Origin: JAWVFM01 sp038237625
GTDB taxonomy: Bacteria > Actinomycetota > Thermoleophilia > Solirubrobacterales > 70-9
Assembly: GCA_038237625.1 (NCBI GenBank)
Contig: JBBRYM010000020.1
Span: forward strand, 1-51,774
Length of the DNA stretch: 51,774 nucleotides
Reading direction: 5' to 3'
Below, piece after piece: positions 31,570-42,638 of this stretch. The position numbers were made by a program, and so were the translations under genes. The stretch's first letter is position 1, and each line of letters begins with the position of its first letter. The notes under the pieces were generated by a model, which was given only the letters and a program-made list of their open reading frames with translations, did no database searches and was not told the origin of the DNA.

Positions 31570-34500
31570 GTGGCTGAAGTGTGCGCGAGCTGTGGCGCTG
31601 CGCTCGCGGGCGAGGGGCGCTTTTGCTCGTCGTGCGGAGCGCCGGTCGCCGCGGCGGCGACGCCGGAGGCGCGCAAGGTCGTTACGGCTCTTTTTTCAGA
31701 TGTCGTCGGCTCCACGTCGCTCGGCGAACGCCTCGACCCGGAGGACTTCAAGTTGATCGTCGGGCAGGCCGTGACCCGGATGGCGGAGGCGGTGAGCGAG
31801 TTCGGCGGCGATGTCTCCGAATACGCGGGCGACGGCCTGCTCGCGCTGTTTGGCGCGCCTGTCGCCCACGAGGACGACCCGGAGCGAGCGGTGCTCGCAG
31901 GGCTTCGGATCGTCGAATCGGTAGCCGAGCTCGCCGCCGAGGTCGAGAGCGAGTGGGGGATAGCCGGACTGGCGGTCCGCGTTGGCATCGAGACTGGTTT
32001 GGCGGTCCTCGGCCCCGTCGGAGGAGGCGGCAAGGTGGAGTACGGCGCGGTCGGCGACGCGCTCAATACGGCGGCCCGACTGCAGGCCGCCTCGGACGCG
32101 GGAATGGTTCTCGTGGGCGCGCAGACTCAGCGCTCAATCGAGGCGCTCTTCGAATGGGGCGAGCCCCGCCAATTGAATCTCAAGGGCAAGGCCGACCCGG
32201 TCGTCGCGTATCCCGTCGCGTCCGTGCGCTCCGGCCCCGCGTCCGGAGCGATGACCACGGGCGCGATCGTCGGCCGCGAATCCGAGCTGGCGATCGCGAG
32301 CGAGGTCGTCAACCGAGCTCTGGACGGATCCGGCGGAATTCTGATCATCACCGGCGACGCCGGCATCGGGAAATCAAGGCTCGTCACCGAGCTACGAGCC
32401 CGCTTCGAGGCGGGTGAGCCGGCCACGGGCCGGCCTCGGTGGCTCGAGGGTCGCTGCGTCTCGTACGGAGACTCCCTTCCGTACTGGCCGTTTCGCCTGC
32501 CGCTTCGCGCGTGCGCCGAGCACGCCCCGGCCGACCACCAGCCGTTTCTCGACGCCGTTCAGGGCGTGACCGAGCCCGCGGCGATTGCCGCGGGCTCTCT
32601 CGAAGAAACCCCACGGCGGATTCAGGAGGCGGTCGCGGCGACGCTCGCGGCGGTCGCTAGGGACGGCCCGGTGGCGCTGGCGATCGACGATCTCCACTGG
32701 TCGGATGCGTCGAGCCTGGCGCTGATCTCGGCGCTGTTCGACCTCGCGGACACCCAGCCGTTTCTCCTCGTCCTGACCTCGCGGCTCGAGCGTGGCCAGC
32801 CGTTCTGGCGCCTGCGGGAGGATGCGCTGCGGGAGCTTCCCCATCGGGCCCGTGAGATCGCCCTCGCGGCGCTCTCCGAGGAGTCCGATCGCGGCCTGCT
32901 CCGCGCGCTTGTGGGCGATGCGGGCCTTCCGCAGGAGCTGGAGCGCCGGTTGCTGGCCCGCGCCGAGGGAAACCCGTTCTACCTCGAGGAGCTCGTGCGC
33001 TCGCTTGTGGACGCCGGCGCGCTCGTGCGCGCCAACGGCGGCTGGCGCTTCGACCGCGAGGTCCCCGTCGACTTGCCGGAGACGATCGAGAAGGTGGTCC
33101 TCGCCCGCATCGACCGGCTGAGCCCCGCCGCCCACGAGCTGCTGGGGATTGCATCGGTGCTCGGGCGGCAGTTTCCCGTGGCGCTGCTCGACTCGGTCGC
33201 GGGCGAGACAGGCTTCAGTCGCGACGCGATGCGAGAGCTCCAGCGCGCGGACCTCGTCCGCGACGGCGGCCGCGCCCCCGCCCCGATGCTGGCGTTCAAG
33301 CACACGCTGATCGCCGAGGCGGCCTACCGAAGCCTCTTGAAGCGCCGCCGCCAGGAGATGCACGCACTCGCGGTGGAGGCGATCGAAGATATCTACGGGG
33401 AGCGGGTCGACGAGTTCCTCGGGATGCTCGCCCACCACACGAGCGCCGCCGGCGATGCCACGCGCGCCCTCGACTATCACCGCCGGGCCGGCGACGCCGC
33501 AGCCCGGGTCCACGCTACCGACGAGGCGATCGAGCACTACACGGGCGTTCTCGATGCCGCCGGGCAGCTCGGTCTTGCGCCCGCCGAGGCGCGCGTTCGC
33601 GAGGCCACCTTCGCACGCGCCGAGCAGCGATTCAGCGCCGCCGACCTCGAGGGGTGTCGCGCTGACTACGAAGCCGCCATGGCAGGTGCTCGCGAGGCCG
33701 GCGACGCCGAGATGGAGATCGACGTCGCGCTCCAGCTGGTGGGGTTCTGGCGCACGCGCGACTTCACCCGCGCCAGCGAGCTGATGGAGGAGGCGGTGCG
33801 CGCCTCGGAGCAGGTCGCGCCGGTTGCGCGCGTCAACGCACTCGCCCGCCTCGCGATCCAGTACGTCAACCAGCTTCGGCTCGACCGCGCCGCCGAAATC
33901 GGGGAGCGCGCTCTCGCACTCGCCGAGGCCGAGGCCGACCAGCGCTCGGAGATGCGCGCGAAGGACGCGCTCAAGCTCATCGCCCAGCAGACCGGCGACC
34001 TCGACCGACTCGACCGGCTGACCACCGAGCTCCTGGAGTACCTCCGCGGCGCGGCCGAAGACGACTACTACCTGCCCTGGGTGGTGCTTGAATCGGCGTT
34101 CGTGCCCCTGGCGCGGGGCGAGTGGGAGCCGGCGCTCGCCCGCATCAACGAGGCCCTCGAGCTGACGCGCGCGCAGGGCGCCCGCCTCCAGGAGCCGATG
34201 TTCCTCGACGCCCTCTGCTGGGCGTATCGCAGCAAGGGCGACTACGAGCAGTCGATCGAAAACGGCCGCGCCGCGGAGGCGATGGCGCACGAGCACGGGG
34301 CGCTTGAGTGGACCAGCTGGGTCGATGCGACGCTCGGGTGGGCGCTGCTGGAATCGGGCGCCGTCGACGAGGCGATCGAGTGCCTGGAGCGAGGTCTATC
34401 GACTGCCGAGCGCGGGGGAGTGCCGGCGCAGCTCGCGCGCTGCACTTGTCTGCTCGCGTGGGCCCGCTCGCTGGCCGGCGACGCGGAGGGGGCGGCTCCG

Positions 34501-34845
34501 CTTCGGCGTTCCGGGCGCGAGCTTCTCGGCCGGGTGGGAGTGCCGCCGGGGCGAACCTGGCTTTTCGGCGCCCATGCGTATCTCGCCCTGGCGCGAGCCG
34601 AGATCGCCGCAGGGCAGCCCAGCGACGCTGAAGGACTGGTGGCGCCGCTGGTCGCCGCGGCGGAAGCCAGCGGCTGGGCCGAGCCACTCGCGGGAGGCTC
34701 GCTCGTCGCTGGTCTCGCCCGGGCCGCGGCCGGGGACGCGGGCCGGGCGGAGGTCGCGCTCAGGCGAGCGGTGGAGGTGGCCGAAAGCGCCGGGCTCCCG
34801 GCGCCGGCTGCCGAGGCAAGCGCCGCCCTCGCGGGACTCCTTTAA
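31570..34845 (+). CDS. Zinc-ribbon/class III nucleotidyl cyclase/AAA ATPase/TPR regulator
   Basis: A 1091-residue multidomain protein. Residues 4-22 form a zinc ribbon (CASCGA...CSSCGA). Residues about 35-215 are a class III adenylate/guanylate cyclase: metal Asp in ALFSDVVGSTS and YAGDGLLALFG, and the NTAARLQ motif with Asn and Arg that stabilise the transition state. A nucleoside triphosphatase domain follows with Walker A GDAGIGKS (262-269) and Walker B VALAIDDLHWSD. From about residue 600 the protein is helical TPR-like to the end. The start is GTG. Proteins of this design are common in Actinobacteria; the signal is unknown. All catalytic residues are present. Confidence 0.87.
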   Translation: MAEVCASCGAALAGEGRFCSSCGAPVAAAATPEARKVVTALFSDVVGSTSLGERLDPEDFKLIVGQAVTRMAEAVSEFGGDVSEYAGDGLLALFGAPVAHEDDPERAVLAGLRIVESVAELAAEVESEWGIAGLAVRVGIETGLAVLGPVGGGGKVEYGAVGDALNTAARLQAASDAGMVLVGAQTQRSIEALFEWGEPRQLNLKGKADPVVAYPVASVRSGPASGAMTTGAIVGRESELAIASEVVNRALDGSGGILIITGDAGIGKSRLVTELRARFEAGEPATGRPRWLEGRCVSYGDSLPYWPFRLPLRACAEHAPADHQPFLDAVQGVTEPAAIAAGSLEETPRRIQEAVAATLAAVARDGPVALAIDDLHWSDASSLALISALFDLADTQPFLLVLTSRLERGQPFWRLREDALRELPHRAREIALAALSEESDRGLLRALVGDAGLPQELERRLLARAEGNPFYLEELVRSLVDAGALVRANGGWRFDREVPVDLPETIEKVVLARIDRLSPAAHELLGIASVLGRQFPVALLDSVAGETGFSRDAMRELQRADLVRDGGRAPAPMLAFKHTLIAEAAYRSLLKRRRQEMHALAVEAIEDIYGERVDEFLGMLAHHTSAAGDATRALDYHRRAGDAAARVHATDEAIEHYTGVLDAAGQLGLAPAEARVREATFARAEQRFSAADLEGCRADYEAAMAGAREAGDAEMEIDVALQLVGFWRTRDFTRASELMEEAVRASEQVAPVARVNALARLAIQYVNQLRLDRAAEIGERALALAEAEADQRSEMRAKDALKLIAQQTGDLDRLDRLTTELLEYLRGAAEDDYYLPWVVLESAFVPLARGEWEPALARINEALELTRAQGARLQEPMFLDALCWAYRSKGDYEQSIENGRAAEAMAHEHGALEWTSWVDATLGWALLESGAVDEAIECLERGLSTAERGGVPAQLARCTCLLAWARSLAGDAEGAAPLRRSGRELLGRVGVPPGRTWLFGAHAYLALARAEIAAGQPSDAEGLVAPLVAAAEASGWAEPLAGGSLVAGLARAAAGDAGRAEVALRRAVEVAESAGLPAPAAEASAALAGLL

Positions 34846-34852
34846 GTTCGAC

Positions 34853-35800
34853 TCACGAGCGCAGCCCATCGGCGAACGCGCGCAGGGCGAGGTTGAAGGG
34901 GATCGGCTTACGGCCGGTGCTGTGGCCGATGCCGGCAAAAAGCTGGAATTCCCCACCCGTGAGCTCGGCGAGGCGCTTTCCCCAGCCCGGCGGAGTGATC
35001 GTGTCGAGCTCCCCGTGCAGGACGGTGCTGGGACAACTTACCGAGCGCGCCATCTCCTCGAGCCCGGGCCGCATGAGCGCGAACGCATCGGCCATGCAAC
35101 TCGCCCCGATTGCCTCCACCGGCCCCAGCGTGTGGGCGATGGTCGCGCCGTCGGTCTCCATCGCGTAGGCGACTGAGTCTTCGACCCCCCTTGACGAATG
35201 GGGCTCCGGGAACGCCTGCGCGGCCCACCACTCAGCGAAATCCGCGAGGTTCTCGCGTATGTAGTGGAGGTTGTAGCGCCGGGCGCCGTCGTAGTTGGCC
35301 TGGCGCTCGAGAAGCGGCGAGGTTGCCCACGCCGGCATCTCGTCAGTTCCGGGAAAGAAGGATCCCCAGAAGGCTGCGCCCCGGACGCGCTCCGGGTGGT
35401 TGGCGCACAAATAGAGATTCCACAGCGTTCCGGCCGACATCGAGACGGTCATCGCCGCGGCGGTCTCGGTTCGGTCCATCACTGCGATGGCGTCGGCGGC
35501 CAGCACGTCGGCGCCGTAGGCCATTGGATCCTGCGGGCGATCCGAGCGCCCGTTGCCACGACCATCGAAGATGACCACCCGGAAGTGGCGCGCGAGGTAC
35601 GCCAGCTGCATCTTCCAAAAGCGCGAATGGACCAGCGACCAGGTGGGCAGGAGCAGGATCGTCAGCCGGCCCGCTCCGTAGACCTCGAAGTAGGTGCGCA
35701 CCCCGTCGCGCTCGATAAAGCCGGTCTCGACGGGAAGGACGGCACGGCTCGCCGCGTCCGCCGCGAGAGCCGGCGCCGCCGTGGCGACTACGGCGCTCAC
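34853..35800 (-). CDS. Alpha/beta hydrolase, paralogue 1
   Basis: A 315-residue alpha/beta hydrolase. FIERDGVRTYFEVYG and PTWSLVHSRFWKMQLAYLARHFRVVIFDGRGNGRSDRP open the fold. The nucleophile elbow is VSMSAGT, that is S-x-S-x-G rather than G-x-S-x-G; the acid is in LHGELDTITPP and the His in GIGHSTGR. The N-terminus (SAVVATAAPALAADAA) is alanine-rich but not a clear signal. GTG at 35800 overlaps the stop of paralogue 2 by four bases. Perhaps an esterase or an adenylate-cyclase-associated hydrolase of the kind next to signalling genes. Confidence 0.82.
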   Translation of the reverse strand: MSAVVATAAPALAADAASRAVLPVETGFIERDGVRTYFEVYGAGRLTILLLPTWSLVHSRFWKMQLAYLARHFRVVIFDGRGNGRSDRPQDPMAYGADVLAADAIAVMDRTETAAAMTVSMSAGTLWNLYLCANHPERVRGAAFWGSFFPGTDEMPAWATSPLLERQANYDGARRYNLHYIRENLADFAEWWAAQAFPEPHSSRGVEDSVAYAMETDGATIAHTLGPVEAIGASCMADAFALMRPGLEEMARSVSCPSTVLHGELDTITPPGWGKRLAELTGGEFQLFAGIGHSTGRKPIPFNLALRAFADGLRS

Positions 35801-36735
35801 GTGGCGCCGGCCACCTCTTCGCGCCGTGGAGGCTCGGCGGTTCCGTCCCGAATCGCCTCCACGAAACTGCGGATGAGAAGGTTGACCTTCACCGGGATGC
35901 GAGCGGCCGGGTTGTGGCCCGACCCTTCGAGGCTGATCAAGGGACACCCGAGAAGCTCGGCCAGGCCGGCCCCCGTGTCGTGCGGGCGGATGGCGTCCTC
36001 GGTGCCGTGGATGACGAGCGCCGGGCAGCGAACGCGCTCGGTCAGCGCTCGCAGGCTCGCCTCGTCGGGAAGGCGAGGCGCCAGCTGCGTCGCGATGAGG
36101 GTGTTCGGATCGGTGTCGAGCCCGTAGCTGACGGCGTCCTCGACCTGCTTGGTCGAGTGCGGCTCGCTGAAGACGTTCGAGAAGAAGAACTCCAGGAAGT
36201 CCTCGTGGTGCTCGAGCCAGTAGTTCGCGTTGAACTTGGCGAAGCCCTCGTAGGAGTCGTGCGGGGTGCGAAAGCCCTTGTGGGGATCGGGGTCGGGATC
36301 GCTGATGCCGAACGGCACCGCGGGGCCGATCGTGAGGATGCCCGCGACCCGCTCGGGGTGCTCGGTCGCGAGCAGGAGCGAGCGTTCGATCCCCCGCGAG
36401 ACCGAGACGAGGATCGCCTTGTCGGTTTCCGTCGCGTCGAGGACGGCGAGGAGGTCGGCGGCGAACTCGGTCTCCGCGTACGCCTCGGGATCGGTGGGAC
36501 GACCCGACTTGCCATTGCCCCGGCCCTCGACGACGAGGACCCGGTAGTGCTGGGCCAGGTACGGGATCTGACCCTTCCAGCAACGCGAATGGATGATCGA
36601 CCAGGTGGGCACCATCAGGACGGTCGTATCCCCCTCGCCGTAGAGCTCCCAGAAAATCGGGACTCCGTCGCGCTCGATGAACCCCTCCTGGTCGGGATAG
36701 CGGGCGCGAGTCTGCTCCGCGCGCTCGGCGGTCAA
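35797..36735 (-). CDS. Alpha/beta hydrolase, paralogue 2
   Basis: A 312-residue hydrolase that shares with its neighbour the blocks FIERDGV, PTWS-HSR-WK-Q--YLA and GRGNG-S-RP-DP-AY, so the two arose by tandem duplication. The elbow is VSVSRGI, again S-x-S-x-G. The acid lies in IHGTEDAIRPHD and the His in GSGHNPAA. Start TTG at 36735 overlaps the glycosyltransferase stop (TTGA), implying coupling; an unusual start for an apparently functional gene. The two may form a heteromer. Confidence 0.82.
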   Translation of the reverse strand: MTAERAEQTRARYPDQEGFIERDGVPIFWELYGEGDTTVLMVPTWSIIHSRCWKGQIPYLAQHYRVLVVEGRGNGKSGRPTDPEAYAETEFAADLLAVLDATETDKAILVSVSRGIERSLLLATEHPERVAGILTIGPAVPFGISDPDPDPHKGFRTPHDSYEGFAKFNANYWLEHHEDFLEFFFSNVFSEPHSTKQVEDAVSYGLDTDPNTLIATQLAPRLPDEASLRALTERVRCPALVIHGTEDAIRPHDTGAGLAELLGCPLISLEGSGHNPAARIPVKVNLLIRSFVEAIRDGTAEPPRREEVAGAT

Positions 36736-37934
36736 TTCAGCATCTCCGCGAGATGCTCGGCCGCCCTGCGGGCGCCGTTGGTCTCCACCGGCTTGTAGTC
36801 CACGTCCCGGCCGATCTCCGCAGCGATCGCCTCAGCGATCGCATCGGGCGGTGAGTCGTCGTAGTCCATGCGCCGGCCCGCGCCATAGCGCTGGAGGCGG
36901 TGGTGGACGTGGAAGTTCTGCTCGAAGTGGTGCTTGAGCGGGAAGTAGATGAACGGCCGGCGGTTGGCCGTGAGCTCCATCGACGTGGTGAGCCCGCCCT
37001 GAGCAACCGCCAAATCGCAGGCAGCGAGGTGGCGGTAGAGGTTGTGGACGTAGGGGCGGACCTCGAGGCCGTCGAGGAAGGGCAGCGAGTCGGGGTCGAT
37101 CCGGGGGCCGGCGACGACGATCATCCGCAACTCGGGCACCGCGCGCTTGGCAGCGGGGTGGGCCGCGATCACCTTGCGCAACAGGCTCTCGCCCACGCCC
37201 GAGCCGCCAACCGTCACGATGCACACCTTCTCGCCGGGCTCGTAGCCCAGCTCCTCGCGAAGCGCCTCCCGGGCGCCGAGGTCGGTCGGGTCGAACCCGG
37301 TGACGTAGCCGGAGAACTCGTAGTTCTGCTCCGTCCACTCGCGGATCATTGGCAGGTCGGGCCCGAGGCGCTCGTCGACGATGTCGTCGGGGTTGCCGAC
37401 GAAGATCGCGCGGTCGCGGACCTGTGGGTGGTCGGCGACGTGCTCGACCATCTCCGCGTTGTAGTCGGCGGTGAGGAAGGCCTCGCGCTCGCCCAGGTCG
37501 GGCATCGGCAAGAAGCCGACGAAGTCCGTGAGCCATGCGTAGTTGGCCTTCTTCAGCTCCGGGTGCTCGTGCAGGAAGTGGTCAATCTCCCAGCCCTCGT
37601 CGGCGATCCAGAGGTCGTAGCGGTCCTCCGTGACCACGTCGTGGAAAAGCATGAAGTTGGCGACCATGATCTCGTCCATGCGCCGCCAGGCCTGAAAGCA
37701 CTGCAGGTCATGCTCGGCCGACTCCGATTCGAAGTGGCCGGACTCCGAGGCCAGGTGCTCGGAGGCGGGGTGGATCGTCTCCCCCTCGCCCTCGAGCACC
37801 CTGGTCACAGGGTCCTGGGCCAGCCAGTCGATCTGGAGGTCCGGCACCTGCTTTCGCAGCTCCTTGGCGATCGCGACGTCGCGCTGCGCGTGACCGAGGC
37901 CAATCGGCGAGGAGATGTAGAGGGCGCGCTTCAT
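36732..37934 (-). CDS. GT-B glycosyltransferase (MurG/family 28-like)
   Basis: A 400-residue glycosyltransferase of the GT-B fold. The N-terminus has SSPIGLGHAQRDVAIAKEL, a UDP-sugar transferase start, and the second domain contains VCIVTVGGSGVGESLLRKVI and YVHNLYRHLAACDLAVAQGGLTTSMELTANRRPFIYFPLKHHFEQ, the nucleotide-binding end of family 28/1. It is cytosolic, with no membrane segment. It is the first gene of a tightly overlapping trio with the two hydrolases. The acceptor is unknown. Confidence 0.85.
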   Translation of the reverse strand: MKRALYISSPIGLGHAQRDVAIAKELRKQVPDLQIDWLAQDPVTRVLEGEGETIHPASEHLASESGHFESESAEHDLQCFQAWRRMDEIMVANFMLFHDVVTEDRYDLWIADEGWEIDHFLHEHPELKKANYAWLTDFVGFLPMPDLGEREAFLTADYNAEMVEHVADHPQVRDRAIFVGNPDDIVDERLGPDLPMIREWTEQNYEFSGYVTGFDPTDLGAREALREELGYEPGEKVCIVTVGGSGVGESLLRKVIAAHPAAKRAVPELRMIVVAGPRIDPDSLPFLDGLEVRPYVHNLYRHLAACDLAVAQGGLTTSMELTANRRPFIYFPLKHHFEQNFHVHHRLQRYGAGRRMDYDDSPPDAIAEAIAAEIGRDVDYKPVETNGARRAAEHLAEMLN

Positions 37935-37970
37935 GTGCCGGCTCCAGATGACCCTAATCGTTGCGCAGCC

Positions 37971-39038
37971 CTACGGGCGCGCTTCGAGGATCAGGTTGAA
38001 CGGGGTTTCAGTTGCGCGGCGAACGCGGGTGAACCCGCCCTCGCCGATCACCTCGGCCAGCCGTGCCTCACCGGCCTGCGCTCCCAACGCCAGCCCGACC
38101 TCCTGGTCGAGCGACGCCGGCGTGCAGACCACCGTCGAGGCGCCGTAGAACACGCGGCCGACCGGGTTGAGGTTGTCCTCCACGCGGTCGTTGGCGTATG
38201 GCTCGACGATCATCCAGGTGCCGTCGGCGTCGAGGGTCTTGAGGATGTGGGCCGAGGCACCGACCGGGTCGCCCATGTCGTGCAGGCAGTCGAACACGCA
38301 GACCAGGTCGTAATCCGTGCCGGGGTAGTCCTTGGCCGATGCGACCTGGAACGTGACCCGGTCGGCGACGCCGGCCTCCTCGGCCGCCTCGCGGGCGCGC
38401 TCGATCGAGCCGTCGTGGTAGTCGAACCCGAAGATCTCGGAGTTCGGGAACGCCTGCGCCAGGATGATCGTCGAGGCACCGTGGCCGCAACCGACGTCCG
38501 CCACCTTGGCGCCGCGCTCGAGCTTCTCGACCACGCCGTCCAGCGCCGGGAGCCATTCAGCCACCAGATGGCCGCGATAGCCGGGCCGAAAGAACCGCTC
38601 GGTGCCGTGGAACAAACGGTGGTCGTGCTCGTGCCATCCCATGCCCTCGCCGGACTTGAATGCCTCGAGGATCCGGTCCTCATCGGCGAACAGCGAGGCG
38701 ATCAGGTCGTACGCGCCAAGGACGTAGAACGGGCTGTCCTCGTCGGCCAGCGCCAGGGCGTTCTCGTCGGGGAGGGTGTAGGTGTCGGAATCCGGGTCGT
38801 AGGTCACGTAGCCACCGGCCGCCTGGTTTCGGAGCCACTCGCGCACACTGCGCTCGGCGACGCCGCTGCGCTCGGCAACGTCCTGCGAGCTCAGCGGGCC
38901 GGCGCCTGCCATGGCCTTGTAGAGCCCGAGCTTGTCGCCGATGATGAACAGCGGCGCGCTGATCACGGCGCCCATGTCGGTGACGGCCTGGCCCATGAAG
39001 GCCTCGAGCTTTGCCTCGTCGATGGTGTTCGCAGCCAT
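37971..39038 (-). CDS. SAM-dependent methyltransferase with N-terminal winged-helix domain
   Basis: A 355-residue class I methyltransferase. Residues about 30-90 form a winged helix (LYKAMAGAGPLSSQDVAERSGVAERSVREWLRNQAAGGYV), as in O-methyltransferases of small molecules. Motif I is KVADVGCGHGAS (about residues 179-190), followed by GFDYHDGSIERA and LVCVFDCLHDMGDP. The strong ribosome site AAGGAGG precedes the ATG at 39038. It is upstream of the glycosyltransferase-hydrolase trio on the same strand with a 36-bp gap, so probably co-transcribed. Confidence 0.87.
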   Translation of the reverse strand: MAANTIDEAKLEAFMGQAVTDMGAVISAPLFIIGDKLGLYKAMAGAGPLSSQDVAERSGVAERSVREWLRNQAAGGYVTYDPDSDTYTLPDENALALADEDSPFYVLGAYDLIASLFADEDRILEAFKSGEGMGWHEHDHRLFHGTERFFRPGYRGHLVAEWLPALDGVVEKLERGAKVADVGCGHGASTIILAQAFPNSEIFGFDYHDGSIERAREAAEEAGVADRVTFQVASAKDYPGTDYDLVCVFDCLHDMGDPVGASAHILKTLDADGTWMIVEPYANDRVEDNLNPVGRVFYGASTVVCTPASLDQEVGLALGAQAGEARLAEVIGEGGFTRVRRATETPFNLILEARP

Positions 39039-39166
39039 TGGTTCCTCCTTGCTGGGTACTTGGTCGAGACAACTCTCCCTCGAGCGGCTTCCCGCTTCCA
39101 CGTCCTGCGGCACGCCGCGACTGAGTAGAAGTGCACGCTCGCGCGGCGAGATAGGCTCGGCCCTTG

Positions 39167-39868
39167 ATGAGTGCCACTGCGCAGGCAGCCTCGTGGCCGG
39201 CCGATGATCCGGCGATCGGCTTCCTCGGCACCCTCGAACCACACCAAGCCGACGATCTGCGCAGGCGGGGAATCGCGCGCCACTTCCGCAAGGGCCAGGC
39301 GATCTTCCATCAGGGCGGCGCCTCGGATCGGGTGGTGATCCTGCTGAAGGGCCGGGTCAAGGTCTCGACCCTCTCCGATGACGGCAAGGAGATCGTCCTC
39401 GCCTTCCGCGGTCCCGGCGACCTCCTGGGAGAGCTTTCGGCGCTCGACGGCGAGCCGCGTTCGGCCACCGTGGAGGCCATCGAGGCGGTCGATGCGATCG
39501 CGCTGGCCTCATCGGATTTCCGTGTCTTCCTCGTGGCGCACCCGGAGGTCAGCCTGCTCCTGCTGCAGATGCTGAGCCGGCGACTTCGCGACGCCGACCG
39601 TAAGCGGGTGGAGTACGGCACCCACGACACCGTCGGTCGGGTCGCCGCTCGGCTGGTCGAGCTCGCCGAGCGCTACGGCGAGCCGGTGACCCGCGGCCTC
39701 GAAATCGGCCTGCCGCTATCCCAGGAGGAGCTCGCGGGCTGGACCGGCGCCTCGCGGGAGGCCGTGAGCAAGGCTTTGCAAACCCTGCGCAAGGTCGGCT
39801 GGGTCATCACCGAGCGCCGCCGGATCACCGTGATCGACCTCGAGAGCCTGCGCCGCCGCTCGGCTTGA
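39167..39868 (+). CDS. Crp/Fnr-family transcriptional regulator
   Basis: A 233-residue protein. The N-terminal cyclic-nucleotide-binding fold includes GRVKVSTLSDDGKEIVLAFRGPGDLLGELSALDGEPRSATVEAIE; the phosphate cassette form is GELSAL---PRSATV, close to that of cAMP-binding Crp. The C-terminal winged helix is LSQEELAGWTGASREAVSKALQTLRKVGWV. The ATG at 39167 is used rather than the preceding TTG. It is divergent from the methyltransferase gene. A cyclase protein encoded 5 kb away could supply its ligand. Confidence 0.9.
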   Translation: MSATAQAASWPADDPAIGFLGTLEPHQADDLRRRGIARHFRKGQAIFHQGGASDRVVILLKGRVKVSTLSDDGKEIVLAFRGPGDLLGELSALDGEPRSATVEAIEAVDAIALASSDFRVFLVAHPEVSLLLLQMLSRRLRDADRKRVEYGTHDTVGRVAARLVELAERYGEPVTRGLEIGLPLSQEELAGWTGASREAVSKALQTLRKVGWVITERRRITVIDLESLRRRSA

Positions 39869-39882
39869 GGATTTCCGCAACG

Positions 39883-39899
39883 CGCCCCACGCCGGGGCG
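39883..39899 (+). terminator. Hairpin after the Crp-family gene
   Basis: CGCCCC and GGGGCG form a 6-bp stem around a 5-base loop, 15 bp after the stop. No clear T-run follows. Confidence 0.35.
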
Positions 39900-39952
39900 G
39901 AGCCGTGCCGTGAAGGCTTGTACCCCGCATAGGGGGCACGGTCCTTCAAGAA

Positions 39953-40713
39953 GCGTCGACGACGGCCTGGCTGCTGGCTCGCCGGCAGCACGGCGTCATC
40001 GCTCGCCGCCAACTGCTTGACCTCGGGTTCACCCGCAAGGCCATCCAGCACCGCATCGCCACCGCCCGGCTCCACCCGGTTCGCCGCGGGATCTACGCCG
40101 TCGGTCGTCGCGACCTCACTCCGCTCGGCGACTGGATGGCGGCGATCCTGGCTTGCGGACCGGGCGCCGTCCTCAGTCATCGGAGCGCCGCCGAGCTTCT
40201 GAGGATCATCGCGGGCGGGGCCACCTTTCCCATCCATATCTCCGTCGCCGCAAACGTCAACCGCAGCCTCCCCGGCACCACCATCCACCGTCGCAGGCCG
40301 TTCGCGGTCATCCCAATCGGCGAGTTCCGGGGCGCCAACCCGGGGTTCGGCCCCTGCGCCGGCTCCTGGGTCGGCAGTCGTTCACGTTTACCGAGACCGA
40401 GCTCGTGGGTCGGTTCCTCCCTTTGGCGCGCCGGGCCGGACTGCCGCGACCGCTAACCCAGCGCTACATCAACGGCTTCCGGGTCGACTTCCACTGGCCC
40501 GAGCTCGGGCTCATCATCGAGACGGATGGCGGGCGTTTTCACGCGAGTGCGGCCCAGCAGACCGCGGATCGCCGGCGCGACCAGGTTCACACGGCAGCGG
40601 GGTTCACGTGTCTGCGCTTCACCCATGCGCAGATCCGCTACCAGCCCGCCAACGTGATCGAGATCCTGGAGCAGGTCGGGAATCGACTGGGCCGGGTGGC
40701 CGCCGCCAGCTAG
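39953..40713 (+). pseudogene. Broken AbiEi-like/DUF559 protein gene
   Basis: Two frames join to one family. The first reads WLLARRQHGVIARRQLLDLG and then RRGIYAVGRRDLTPLGDWMAAILACGPGAVLSHRSAAELL, the N-terminal DNA-binding part of AbiEi-like proteins. It has no ATG, GTG or TTG upstream before a stop at 39911. The second frame, from about 40380, reads ELVGRFLPLARRAGLPRP and VDFHWPELGLIIETDGGRFH, the DUF559 Vsr-like nuclease fold. The middle is shorter by dozens of residues than I expect for the family and the frame changes by one near 40320-40380. So it is a deletion plus frameshift remnant. Confidence 0.65.
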
Positions 40714-40769
40714 AGGCTTGATGGGGGTTAGGCGCGTGCGTGGATGACCCACATCAGGCCTCTAGATGC

Positions 40770-42605
<1,836 letters not shown>

Positions 42606-42638
42606 GCGGCCGCCGAGGTTAGAGCGGGTGGGGCGCGG

